Assembly: GCF_016907925.1 (NCBI RefSeq)
Contig: NZ_JAFBCZ010000043.1
Span: 1-43,217, forward strand
Length of the DNA stretch: 43,217 bases
Reading direction: 5' to 3'
Origin: Herpetosiphon giganteus
GTDB lineage: Bacteria; Chloroflexota; Chloroflexia; Chloroflexales; Herpetosiphonaceae
Under the pieces are notes generated by a model, which did no database searches, was not told the origin of the DNA, and saw only the letters and a list, made by a program, of their open reading frames with translations. Positions 33,983-41,423 of the stretch are shown one piece after another; the stretch's first letter is position 1, and each line of letters opens with the position of its first letter. The position numbers and the translations under genes were made by a program.

Positions 33983-36900
33983 ATGCTGTCGATTAAGCCG
34001 AATCATAAGGCGGTGCGCGAATATTATGCCAGTTTGCGCAGTTTGGCCGAGGCCCGTGCCCAACACGAGGGCGCAGTTGCTCCGGCCTTTGCGGCTTTGC
34101 TCCGCGCTTGCGCTAGCCAGATGGGCTGGACATTGGTCGAACAGTATTCAATCCGCTTGAAAAAAAACTCGATTCGCACCGACGGCGCGTTGCTCGATAG
34201 TTTTACCCTGATTCGCGGTGTGTGGGAAGCCAAAGATAGTAGCGACGATTTGGCCACCGAGGTGCGCAAAAAGTTCGCCGCTGGCTATCCCGCCGATAAT
34301 ATTCTGTTTCAGGCTCCGCAACGGATTATCCTCTGGCAAGACCAACGCCAAGTGCTCGATGTGGATATTAGTCAGCCTGAGGCCTTGATCGATGCGCTGC
34401 TGCTGTTTTTCAATTATCAACCACCCCAATATCTGCAATGGGATCACGCGGTGGTCGAGTTTCGCGAGCGCGTGCCCGAATTGGCCCAAGGCGTGTTGCG
34501 CCTGATCGAACGCGAAATTAACGAGAAGAATCAGCGTTTTATCGCTGCCCTCGATCGCTTTATGGCCTTGGTGCGCGAGGCCATCAATCCCAATATTTCA
34601 ATCTCGGCGGTCGAGGAGATGTTGATTCAGCACTTGTTGACTGAACGCATTTTTCGCAAGGTGTTTAATAATCCCGATTTTGTCAATCGCAATGTGATTG
34701 CCCGCGAAATTGAAACGGTGATTCAGGCATTAACTTCGCGTTCGTTCAATCGTAACGATTTTCTGCGCGAACTCGACCGTTTTTATGGCGCAATCGAAAC
34801 AACCGCCGCCACGATTGAGAATTTTAGCCATAAGCAAGATTTCTTGAACACGGTTTACGAGAATTTCTTCCAAGGTTTTTCGATTAAGGTTGCCGATACT
34901 CACGGCATTGTCTACACGCCGCAGCCGATTGTCGATTTTATGGTGCGCTCGGTCGAGGAATTGTTGCGCCGCGAATTCAATACCTCGCTCGGCAACCCCG
35001 GCGTGCATGTGCTCGACCCGTTTGTCGGCACTGGCAACTTTTTGCTGCGCGTGATGCACGAAATTCCGCTGACGAAGTTGCGCCAAAAATATGCCGACGA
35101 ATTGCACTGCAACGAGGTGATGTTGCTGCCCTACTACATCGCGTCGATGAATATTGAGCATTTGTATTATGAATTGACCAAAAGTTACGCCGAATTCAAT
35201 GGCATTTGTTTGGTCGATACCTTTGAATTGGCCCAAGTTGGCGCAGGCCAGCAATTGGGCATGTTTGTGGCCGAAAACACCGAGCGCGTGCTGAAACAGC
35301 AACAACAAGATATTTTTGTGATTATCGGCAATCCGCCCTACAATGCTCGCCAAGTTAACGAGAATGATAATAATAAAAATCGCAAGTATGAAATTATCGA
35401 TCAGCGCGTTGCCATGACCTATAGCCGCGATTCACAAGCAACCAACAAAAATGCCTTATCAGATCCCTATGTCAAAGCTTTTCGCTGGGCTGCTGATCGG
35501 ATAACCCGTAATGGTGATGAGGGTATTGTCGCCTTTGTCACCAATGGCAGTTTTATTGATGATTTATCGTTTGATGGAATGCGCAAACATTTGGCTCAAG
35601 ATTTTGATGCAATTTATGTGCTAGATCTTGGCGGCAATGTACGCAAAAACCCTAAACTTTCTGGCACAACCCACAATGTTTTTGGAATTCAAGTTGGGGT
35701 CAGTATTATCTTTTTGATAAAAAAACGTGGCTCAAGTAAAGCAACCAATGCAACAATCTGGTATGCGCGAACTGGCGAAATGTGGAAAAAACAAGAGAAA
35801 TTTGATTTGCTCAATCAATCGGAAACTATCTCGAAGATTGAATGGAAAGAAATAAAACCAAATCAAGGACATACATGGCTTACAACAGATCTTCAAGATG
35901 ATTTTGATACGTTTCTTCCAATGGGAAACAAAGATTCAAAACAAGGAAATAATAATTCTGCAATCTTTACAATGTATAGTAGAGGATTGGAAACAGCTCG
36001 TGACAGTTGGACATACAATTTTCATCGATCTGAATTAGAACAAAATATTCGAAAAACTATTGATTCTTACAATAGTGAGCGAATACGCTGGCTAACCAGA
36101 AGTAATAGAAATATTGAACTTGATACATTTTTAATAAATGACGAGAAGTTAATTAAGTGGAGTAGTAGCCTTAAAAGCTATTTACAACAAAATAAGCCAA
36201 TTATTTTTAATCAAAATCATATTAGGAATGCTATTTACCGGCCATTTTCAAAACAATATACTTACTTTGATGACAATCTCAACCATCGTAGAGGTCGTTT
36301 TCAGTATATCATTCCTAATGCTAGCACGATAGAAAATCGCGTGATCTGCGTTGTTAATGAAGCGCAAATTCCATTCTCAGCTCAAATGACGAATGTGATT
36401 CCTTGTTTGCACTATGGCGGGCGGCAAACCCAATGCTTCCCATATTATGTCTACGACGAAGATGGCAGCAACCAGCGCGAAAACATCAGCGATTGGGCGC
36501 TAGCGCACTTCCGCAGCCAGCTTGGCGAGCAAAGCATCAGCAAATGGGACATCTTTTATTATGTTTATGGGCTGCTGCATGCGCCGCAATATCGCGAACG
36601 CTACGCCGCCAATTTGCGCCGCGAACTGCCGCGGATCCCAATTGTGGGCTTGGCCGATTTTCAGGCCTTTGCCAAAGCTGGGCGCGAGCTAGCCGAGCTA
36701 CACATCAACTACGAAAGCCAGCCAGAATACCCATTGCAATGGCTCGAAAACCGCGACGAGCCGCTGAATTGGCGGGTTGAAAGCATGAAACTCAGCAAAG
36801 ATCGCACGAGTTTGCGCTACAATAATTTTCTGAGCTTGGCTGGCATTCCGGCCCAAGCCTTCGAATACAAGCTGGGCAATCGCTCGGCCCTTGATTGGGT

Positions 36901-37075
36901 GATTGACCAATATCGAGTTAGCACCGATGCGCGCTCTGGCATTAGCAACGATCCCAATCGCCACGACGATCCCGAGTATATTGTGCGCCTGATTGGCAAA
37001 ATTATCACCGTCAGCCTAGAAACCGTGAAGATTGTGGCCGAGCTGAGCAGCAAGAGCATAGAGCAAGGAACATAG
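33983..37075 (+). CDS. single-chain restriction-modification enzyme (type IIG-like, N6-adenine methylase)
   Basis: This 1030-residue cytoplasmic enzyme is predicted to cut and methylate DNA with one polypeptide. The N-terminal domain (about 1-150) has a PD-(D/E)XK-like nuclease signature (Asp72 with Glu82-Ala-Lys84). A helical linker (150-300) follows. The methylase core has VLDPFVGTGNF (343-353, SAM-binding) and IIGNPPYN (448-454, catalytic NPPY of N6-adenine enzymes). The rest includes the target-recognition region (about 560-800) and a conserved C-terminal segment. Unlike type ISP enzymes such as LlaGI, no helicase motifs lie between nuclease and methylase. The start is the ATG at 33983 with GAGGG upstream; a frame from 33908 begins in the repeat array. 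DNA at about 35360-36400 is much more AT-rich than either side. The last codons are formed by heptamer repeats (37053-37080). Confidence 0.87.
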   Translation: MLSIKPNHKAVREYYASLRSLAEARAQHEGAVAPAFAALLRACASQMGWTLVEQYSIRLKKNSIRTDGALLDSFTLIRGVWEAKDSSDDLATEVRKKFAAGYPADNILFQAPQRIILWQDQRQVLDVDISQPEALIDALLLFFNYQPPQYLQWDHAVVEFRERVPELAQGVLRLIEREINEKNQRFIAALDRFMALVREAINPNISISAVEEMLIQHLLTERIFRKVFNNPDFVNRNVIAREIETVIQALTSRSFNRNDFLRELDRFYGAIETTAATIENFSHKQDFLNTVYENFFQGFSIKVADTHGIVYTPQPIVDFMVRSVEELLRREFNTSLGNPGVHVLDPFVGTGNFLLRVMHEIPLTKLRQKYADELHCNEVMLLPYYIASMNIEHLYYELTKSYAEFNGICLVDTFELAQVGAGQQLGMFVAENTERVLKQQQQDIFVIIGNPPYNARQVNENDNNKNRKYEIIDQRVAMTYSRDSQATNKNALSDPYVKAFRWAADRITRNGDEGIVAFVTNGSFIDDLSFDGMRKHLAQDFDAIYVLDLGGNVRKNPKLSGTTHNVFGIQVGVSIIFLIKKRGSSKATNATIWYARTGEMWKKQEKFDLLNQSETISKIEWKEIKPNQGHTWLTTDLQDDFDTFLPMGNKDSKQGNNNSAIFTMYSRGLETARDSWTYNFHRSELEQNIRKTIDSYNSERIRWLTRSNRNIELDTFLINDEKLIKWSSSLKSYLQQNKPIIFNQNHIRNAIYRPFSKQYTYFDDNLNHRRGRFQYIIPNASTIENRVICVVNEAQIPFSAQMTNVIPCLHYGGRQTQCFPYYVYDEDGSNQRENISDWALAHFRSQLGEQSISKWDIFYYVYGLLHAPQYRERYAANLRRELPRIPIVGLADFQAFAKAGRELAELHINYESQPEYPLQWLENRDEPLNWRVESMKLSKDRTSLRYNNFLSLAGIPAQAFEYKLGNRSALDWVIDQYRVSTDARSGISNDPNRHDDPEYIVRLIGKIITVSLETVKIVAELSSKSIEQGT

Positions 37076-37085
37076 AGCTTTTTTA

Positions 37086-37272
37086 ACCACGAAGGACACG
37101 AAGGGCACGAAGGGCACGAATGTTGATTTTATGGTACGAAAGGATTGCTTGGCAATGTAGGCAATTGCTCACCCCATCTTCCTTATCTACCTTCCTTCGC
37201 GTTCTTCGCGTGCTTCGCGGTTTCCGTGCTTCGCGTTCTTGGCAGTTTTGGCCTTCGTGCTCTTCGTGGATC
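37086..37272. repeat. nonamer repeats (CACGAAGGN / CTTCGTGNN)
   Basis: At 37086-37120 four 9-bp units CACGAAGGA, CACGAAGGG, CACGAAGGG, CACGAATG follow the R-M gene. At 37193-37272 the complementary CTTCGCGNN and CTTCGTGNN units occur. Their inverted arrangement around 37120-37190 could form a long imperfect hairpin between the two genes. Confidence 0.6.
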
Positions 37273-37302
37273 GGTACATTGATCCCACATAAAGGAATAA
37301 TA

Positions 37303-38745
37303 ATGACCCGTCAAATACCGCGCCAGCTTGAAGCGTATCGCGATTTACTGAATGAAACCGAACTCAACCAACTGCTTGAGAGCATGAATCAGCCCTTGCC
37401 GAGTGGTTTGCGCGTCAACCCGCTCAAGGCCGATGCGGCTAGCCCCAAAGCGTGGCAACAAGCCTATGGCTGGCAGCTTGAACAAGTGCCGTTCTGCCCA
37501 ACTGGCTGGCAGCTTGGCAACGAAGCCAGCAACTTAAGCCGCACGGTCGAGCATCAAATGGGCCATTACTACATTCAAGATGCAGCTTCGATGTTGCCCG
37601 TCGAGCTATTTGAATTTAAGCCCGATGCTGAGCCAAGCGTGCTCGACATGACTGCTGCGCCTGGTGGCAAAACCACCCATCTCATCTCGCAGCTTGGTGA
37701 TCGCGGGCTAGTGGTGGCCAACGATAGCAATTTGCAACGCATTTCCGGCCTCAAGGGCAATCTGCAACGTTGGGGCAGCACCTCGGCGGTCATCACCAAC
37801 CAACCAGGCGAGCGCATGGGCCGTTGGCTGCCAGAGCAATTTGATTATGTCTTGTTGGATGCGCCATGTAGTGGCGAGGCCCTGCGCACCAGCGAACGCC
37901 ACACCAGCCGCTTAGTTTCGAGCCACGAACGCAACACCCTGCAACAACGCCAAATTAAATTGCTCGAAAGTGCGCTGCAAGCGGCTCGCCCCAACGGCCA
38001 AGTGGTCTACTCAACCTGTAGCCTTGCCCCCGAGGAAGATGAGGCCGTGCTTGATGCGCTGCTCAAGCGCTACCCTGAGCAAATCGAAATTCGGCCAATT
38101 CCGCAGCGCGTGCCAATTCACGCCCCGGGCTTATTGGCGGCAGGCGCGCAAGCATACGCTGAAGAGGTTAGCAAAGCCTTGCGCCTCTGGCCGCATCTTT
38201 ATAATACGGCGGGCTTTTTCGCAGCGCTGATTGTCAAGCGCGATCAGATTGCCACGCCAAGCCTCGAGCGCCCGCAACAGACGCTTGCCAAAGCTGGCTA
38301 CAAAGCCGTGACCAATGACGAGCAACAGCAGATTATCAGCAGCTTACAGAATTATGGCTTCAATTTGCCCGCGCTCCTAGCCAGCCAAGGCCTCAGTTTA
38401 TGGCGCAATGGCAAGAGCATTCAGGCGATTCCTGAGCGCTGGCTGAGCAATTTCGAGCATTTCCCGTTTGTCAGTGCAGGCATTCACATTGGCAAACTAT
38501 CGCGCCATGGCTTTCAGCCAGCCCACGATTTGGCCTCACGCTATGCAGCCCAATTCAGCCAGCAGCGCCTCACAATCAGCGATCAGCAGATCGACGAATG
38601 GTTGGCACGCCGCGATTTGCCAATTAAACAGCGGGCATATCCTGATGGCAGCATCGTGGTAGTCGAAGATCAACAGCAACGCTACCTTGGTTTAGGCCAA
38701 ATCAACGCCAACATCCTAGAAAATTTGCTGCCGCATTGGCAATAA
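37303..38745 (+). CDS. rRNA (cytosine-C5) methyltransferase, RsmF-like
   Basis: This SAM-dependent m5C methyltransferase of the NOP2/Sun (RsmB/RsmF) family probably acts on 16S rRNA; 480 residues. An N-terminal RNA-binding part includes LPSGLRVNPLK (32-42). The SAM site is DMTAAPGGKTTHL with APGGK at 119-123. The two catalytic cysteines are Cys189 (DAPCSG) and Cys239 (STCSLAPEED). The C-terminal 170 residues resemble the PUA-like tail of RsmF, with FPFVSAGIHIGKLSRHGFQPAHDLA. The ATG at 37303 has AAAGGA upstream; a frame from 37120 runs through repeats and is rejected. Confidence 0.9.
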   Translation: MTRQIPRQLEAYRDLLNETELNQLLESMNQPLPSGLRVNPLKADAASPKAWQQAYGWQLEQVPFCPTGWQLGNEASNLSRTVEHQMGHYYIQDAASMLPVELFEFKPDAEPSVLDMTAAPGGKTTHLISQLGDRGLVVANDSNLQRISGLKGNLQRWGSTSAVITNQPGERMGRWLPEQFDYVLLDAPCSGEALRTSERHTSRLVSSHERNTLQQRQIKLLESALQAARPNGQVVYSTCSLAPEEDEAVLDALLKRYPEQIEIRPIPQRVPIHAPGLLAAGAQAYAEEVSKALRLWPHLYNTAGFFAALIVKRDQIATPSLERPQQTLAKAGYKAVTNDEQQQIISSLQNYGFNLPALLASQGLSLWRNGKSIQAIPERWLSNFEHFPFVSAGIHIGKLSRHGFQPAHDLASRYAAQFSQQRLTISDQQIDEWLARRDLPIKQRAYPDGSIVVVEDQQQRYLGLGQINANILENLLPHWQ

Positions 38746-38750
38746 ATAGA

Positions 38751-39067
38751 GGGGTCAGGGGTCAGGGGTCAGCAATCCCGAAACCGCAAAGGACGCGAAG
38801 ATCACGAAGCGTGGCTAAAAGAAGCAATAATCACAATCCACAACATCCATATTAGGGGTGCAGGGGATGAAAACCCCTGCGTCTCCCGCCTTGAGGCGGG
38901 ACGGAAGGGTGGTGAACGAGGAGTGAGGGGCCAACAATTCTAAACCGCAAAGGACGCGAAGAGCACGCAGGGGAGAAGGCGCTTGGCTATCAGCCAATCA
39001 TCGGGGTTGGCAACAGAGGGTAGCACACCACAGGATACTGATCCCCAGCCCCTGACCCCCGACCCCT
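38751..39067. repeat. mixed repeats with inverted family B copy
   Basis: Three GGGGTCA units (38751-38771) follow the methyltransferase stop codon. A family B element in inverted orientation spans about 38843-38912 (TATTAGGGGTGCAGGGG to CCTTGAGGCGGGACGGAAGGG). Nonamer CGCGAAGNN units flank it near 38790 and 38955, and TGACCCC-type heptamers complete the gap at 39043-39067. No gene is visible between 38746 and 39130. Confidence 0.7.
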
Positions 39068-39072
39068 CGTAC

Positions 39073-39107
39073 AAAAACCCCCGCGCCCACTTAATGCAGG
39101 CGCAGGG
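39073..39107 (-). terminator. rho-independent terminator of the SCP2-like gene
   Basis: On the minus strand CCCTGCGCC pairs with GGCGCGGGG (one G-U pair) around an 11-base loop, followed by TTTTT. It lies 24 bases after the stop codon. Confidence 0.75.
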
Positions 39108-39130
39108 TTGAAGTTAACAAACAGAACTAC

Positions 39131-39571
39131 TTACTTTTTGCTAACAACTAACTCAGGCCGCCCCATTTCCTTCAAGAGCCGTGGATACATCTCATACATT
39201 GGAGTAACTGCTGGCAGCAGCTTGATAATTTTGGGAATCGGGCCTTTGGCCACAATTTGGCGGCGAGTCAGGGCAGCCATCAAATTGATTGTGCCATGCC
39301 AAAATTGGTGAGCAATATCGGCCTTCATCGACATCACAACATCGGGCTTCAACCCAGCAACTTCACCCCAAACCACATCGAAAAATGCACCCTCTTGGGT
39401 TGGCTGACGATCAGCCAAAATGCTCACAATCCCTGCGGGATCGTCGTAGCGATACTGAATTGAGAGGCCAGATTGCTTGATTTTGGGCGCAATTTCAGGA
39501 TCGCACTTGGCTTCATCATACAACGCACCAAGATACTTGATCAGTTCTTCTGAATCTTTGAATACCGACAT
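39131..39571 (-). CDS. SCP2 sterol-transfer family protein
   Basis: This 146-residue cytoplasmic protein resembles the SCP2 lipid-binding family: IQYRYDDPAGIVSI, then DVVWGEVAGLKPDVVMSMKADIAHQFWHGTINLMAALTRRQI, then GPIPKIIKLLPAVTPMYEMYPRLLKEMG at the C-terminus. The family folds as a lipid-binding pocket; the ligand here is unknown. The ATG follows AGGAG by nine bases. It is monocistronic, with its own terminator. Confidence 0.82.
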   Translation of the reverse strand: MSVFKDSEELIKYLGALYDEAKCDPEIAPKIKQSGLSIQYRYDDPAGIVSILADRQPTQEGAFFDVVWGEVAGLKPDVVMSMKADIAHQFWHGTINLMAALTRRQIVAKGPIPKIIKLLPAVTPMYEMYPRLLKEMGRPELVVSKK

Positions 39572-39721
39572 GGGTGATGCTCCTCACGTATACAGGCGGT
39601 TCGGAGACGTGACGAGGGGAAAGTGCTTCGTCGCGCTTTTTGGCGATTATAAAGGCCATGCTGCACTTGCGTCAAGCCCAATTCAAGCACACTCTGCATC
39701 TATTGGGTTGAGCATTTAACC

Positions 39722-39752
39722 AAAAGCCGCCGATCAAGCATGATCGACGGCT
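39722..39752 (-). terminator. rho-independent terminator of the DinB-like gene
   Basis: On the minus strand AGCCGTCGATCA pairs with TGATCGGCGGCT (one mismatch that can be G-U) around a four-base loop, followed by TTTT. It lies 31 bases after the stop codon of the DinB-like gene. Confidence 0.75.
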
Positions 39753-39783
39753 AGCTTCATTAGATCATAATTTTGCAGCGTAT

Positions 39784-40320
39784 TTAGCTGGTTTCAATGC
39801 CATGCGCACGCTCGAAGGCAATCCGTAGGCCACCAATTTGGCTACGATGTTCTGCTTCGTGCTGGCATAAATGGTGCAACACCCATTCTGGGGTCACGAT
39901 ATAACGCTCAAGTTCGCGTGGCCGCAGAAATTCGGCCAAACTCATCTCGTTAAAGGTTTCTAACAACAATTCACGAATTTTTGCGAGGCGGGCGCTATGG
40001 TGGGCAATAGTTTCGCCAAAGACTGGGGTCAAGAGGCCTTGCTTCGTCCGATGCGGGTGAGGCAACAGGCTGGAGGCTGGCTCGGGATAGGCATCCAGCC
40101 CAAGCACTTCGTCGTACAGCCAATCTGCTTCAATCAAGGCAACATGATAGAGCACGCTGCCAATCGTGCTATCGCAATGGGGTGGCTGCCAATCGATCAT
40201 GGCTTCGCTCAATTGGGCAATTTCTTCGTTCGTTCGTCGCCGTGCATCTTCCAGCGCCCAAAGCCAGACACCGATTTCTGCAACAGGGTGAGCATGGTCA
40301 ACAATTTTTTGTTCGCGCAA
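39784..40320 (-). CDS. DinB-like metal-dependent four-helix protein
   Basis: This 178-residue protein has the DinB/YfiT layout: a four-helix bundle with three metal-binding histidines, here the His in SVLYHVALIEADWLYDEV (near residue 75) and the pair in HHLCQHEAEHRSQIGGLR near residues 150-165. Such proteins are often thiol-dependent transferases or stress-induced, but the role of this one is unknown. A long frame from 40623 includes repeat-derived sequence. The start chosen is the TTG at 40320 because AAGGAG lies seven bases upstream. Confidence 0.83.
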   Translation of the reverse strand: MREQKIVDHAHPVAEIGVWLWALEDARRRTNEEIAQLSEAMIDWQPPHCDSTIGSVLYHVALIEADWLYDEVLGLDAYPEPASSLLPHPHRTKQGLLTPVFGETIAHHSARLAKIRELLLETFNEMSLAEFLRPRELERYIVTPEWVLHHLCQHEAEHRSQIGGLRIAFERAHGIETS

Positions 40321-40421
40321 AGGCGTTCTCCTTAAGTAAGAATCTCCTGAAGTATGCCCAATAATCGCCAACTTTACCTCATTCTTAAGCACGATCAATC
40401 GCCGTGCATTGATTATGCATG

Positions 40422-40554
40422 CCCTCACCCCAACCCCTCTCCCATGCGCGGGTGAGGGGCTTTTCATGGTGTGGTTCTTGGATAATTCTTTGGGAAACAA
40501 GGTTGGCTCCCCCTCACCCGCGTTTTCGTGGGCGAGGGGGCTGGGGGGTGAGGG
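40422..40554. repeat. family A palindromic element, copy 5
   Basis: The left end CCCTCACCCCAACCCCTCTC and right end GGGGGCTGGGGGGTGAGGG are inverted copies. The middle carries GTGCGCGGGTGAGGGGC-like and CCCCCTCACCCGCG blocks. It lies between the DinB-like gene and the TetR promoter; the rest of the 40321-40746 gap holds that promoter and its operators. Confidence 0.8.
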
Positions 40555-40650
40555 AATGTGCCAAACCACCACCAATTCAAACCTACCCTTGAAAGGCTGG
40601 GGAGTGAGGGAACCCTCAACCATTGCGCATCCACAATGAACAACGTAGGC

Positions 40651-40713
40651 TTGACAGAACCGGAGTGATGCTCCATCATGACTTATCGGTCATAAATTAT
40701 GACTATCAAGTCA
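40651..40713 (+). promoter_or_regulatory. promoter and palindromic operators of the TetR-P450 unit
   Basis: A consensus -35 TTGACA (40651-40656) is followed at 17 bp by a weak -10, CATCAT (40674-40679). Three overlapping palindromes with TGAC/GTCA arms follow: ATGAC-6-GTCAT (40678-40693), the perfect GTCATAAATTATGAC (40689-40703) and TGACT-4-AGTCA (40700-40713). They are the expected site for autoregulation by the TetR protein encoded immediately downstream. Confidence 0.7.
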
Positions 40714-40746
40714 ATAAATATGAATCCTAAGTTCAAGGACATGCAA

Positions 40747-41394
40747 ATGGAGCAAAAAACCCCAGCAACGCCGCTGCCAATGCGTTCGCTCCGCGAGCGC
40801 CAACGGGAAGAACGAGCAGCCTTAATTCTGGAGGTTGCCCAGCAACTTTTCAGCGAAAAAGGCTATGTCGAGGCCTCGATCGATGAAATTGCCGCCCGCA
40901 CTGGGATTGCCAAAGGCACAGTGTATTTACACTTTGCTAGCAAAGAAGAGCTGGTGGTGGCGCTTTTTGAACAACAATTCAATCAATTTTTGCGCCAAAT
41001 TGAACAAGTATTTGCTGAAACGTTGCCAGCACGGGTGCGGCTCGAACATTTGCTGCTCGATGTCTACACCCGCATTCAAGCCCAAGGCAACCAAGTGCTG
41101 CTTGATCTCAATCCGCGGCTTGGCTTAACCACCAACGTCATCAATAAACGCCCAGACTTGGCGGCCTATAGTGCCAAAGCTATGGAATTGATCACCGCCT
41201 TGATGGCTGAAGGTCAAGCCAACGCTGAATTTGATCCATCAATCCCGACTGCAGTGCTGGTCGCGACGCTGGTCAATATGCTTGCACCCAATAGCTATGA
41301 ACGCCTGCTTGCCAATGGCCAAATTAGCCCAGCAGAGTTGGCGGGCTATCTGAGTCGCTCGTTTTTCCCTAATCTTGCGAGTGCGCAAGCCTAA
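40747..41394 (+). CDS. TetR/AcrR family transcriptional regulator
   Basis: This dimeric repressor has 215 residues. An N-terminal helix-turn-helix (about 20-66) contains ILEVAQQLFSEKGYVEASIDEIAARTGIAKGTVYLHFASKEEL, the classic TetR pattern. The C-terminal helical domain for ligand and dimerisation ends in LVNMLAPNSYERLL. Several in-frame ATGs exist; the one at 40747 is chosen because AAGGA lies seven bases upstream, while starts at 40699 or 40720 would place the start inside the operators. It is followed 29 bases later by the P450 gene, so the two form one unit, probably repressed by this protein through the palindromes upstream. Confidence 0.9.
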   Translation: MEQKTPATPLPMRSLRERQREERAALILEVAQQLFSEKGYVEASIDEIAARTGIAKGTVYLHFASKEELVVALFEQQFNQFLRQIEQVFAETLPARVRLEHLLLDVYTRIQAQGNQVLLDLNPRLGLTTNVINKRPDLAAYSAKAMELITALMAEGQANAEFDPSIPTAVLVATLVNMLAPNSYERLLANGQISPAELAGYLSRSFFPNLASAQA

Positions 41395-41423
41395 ATCATT
41401 GCAGCAATCGAAGGAGTTTTTCT

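Noticed and set aside
34730-35353. 207-codon minus-strand frame inside the R-M gene
   Set aside because: It is a shadow of the methylase core, which carries the SAM and NPPY motifs on the plus strand.
33983-37075. Type ISP (LlaGI-like) enzyme with helicase
   Set aside because: No helicase Walker motifs lie between the nuclease-like and methylase domains, and the length is too short for one.
37120-37302. Longer N-terminus for the RsmF-like enzyme
   Set aside because: The extra residues translate CTTCGCGNN repeats; the ATG at 37303 has AAAGGA upstream.
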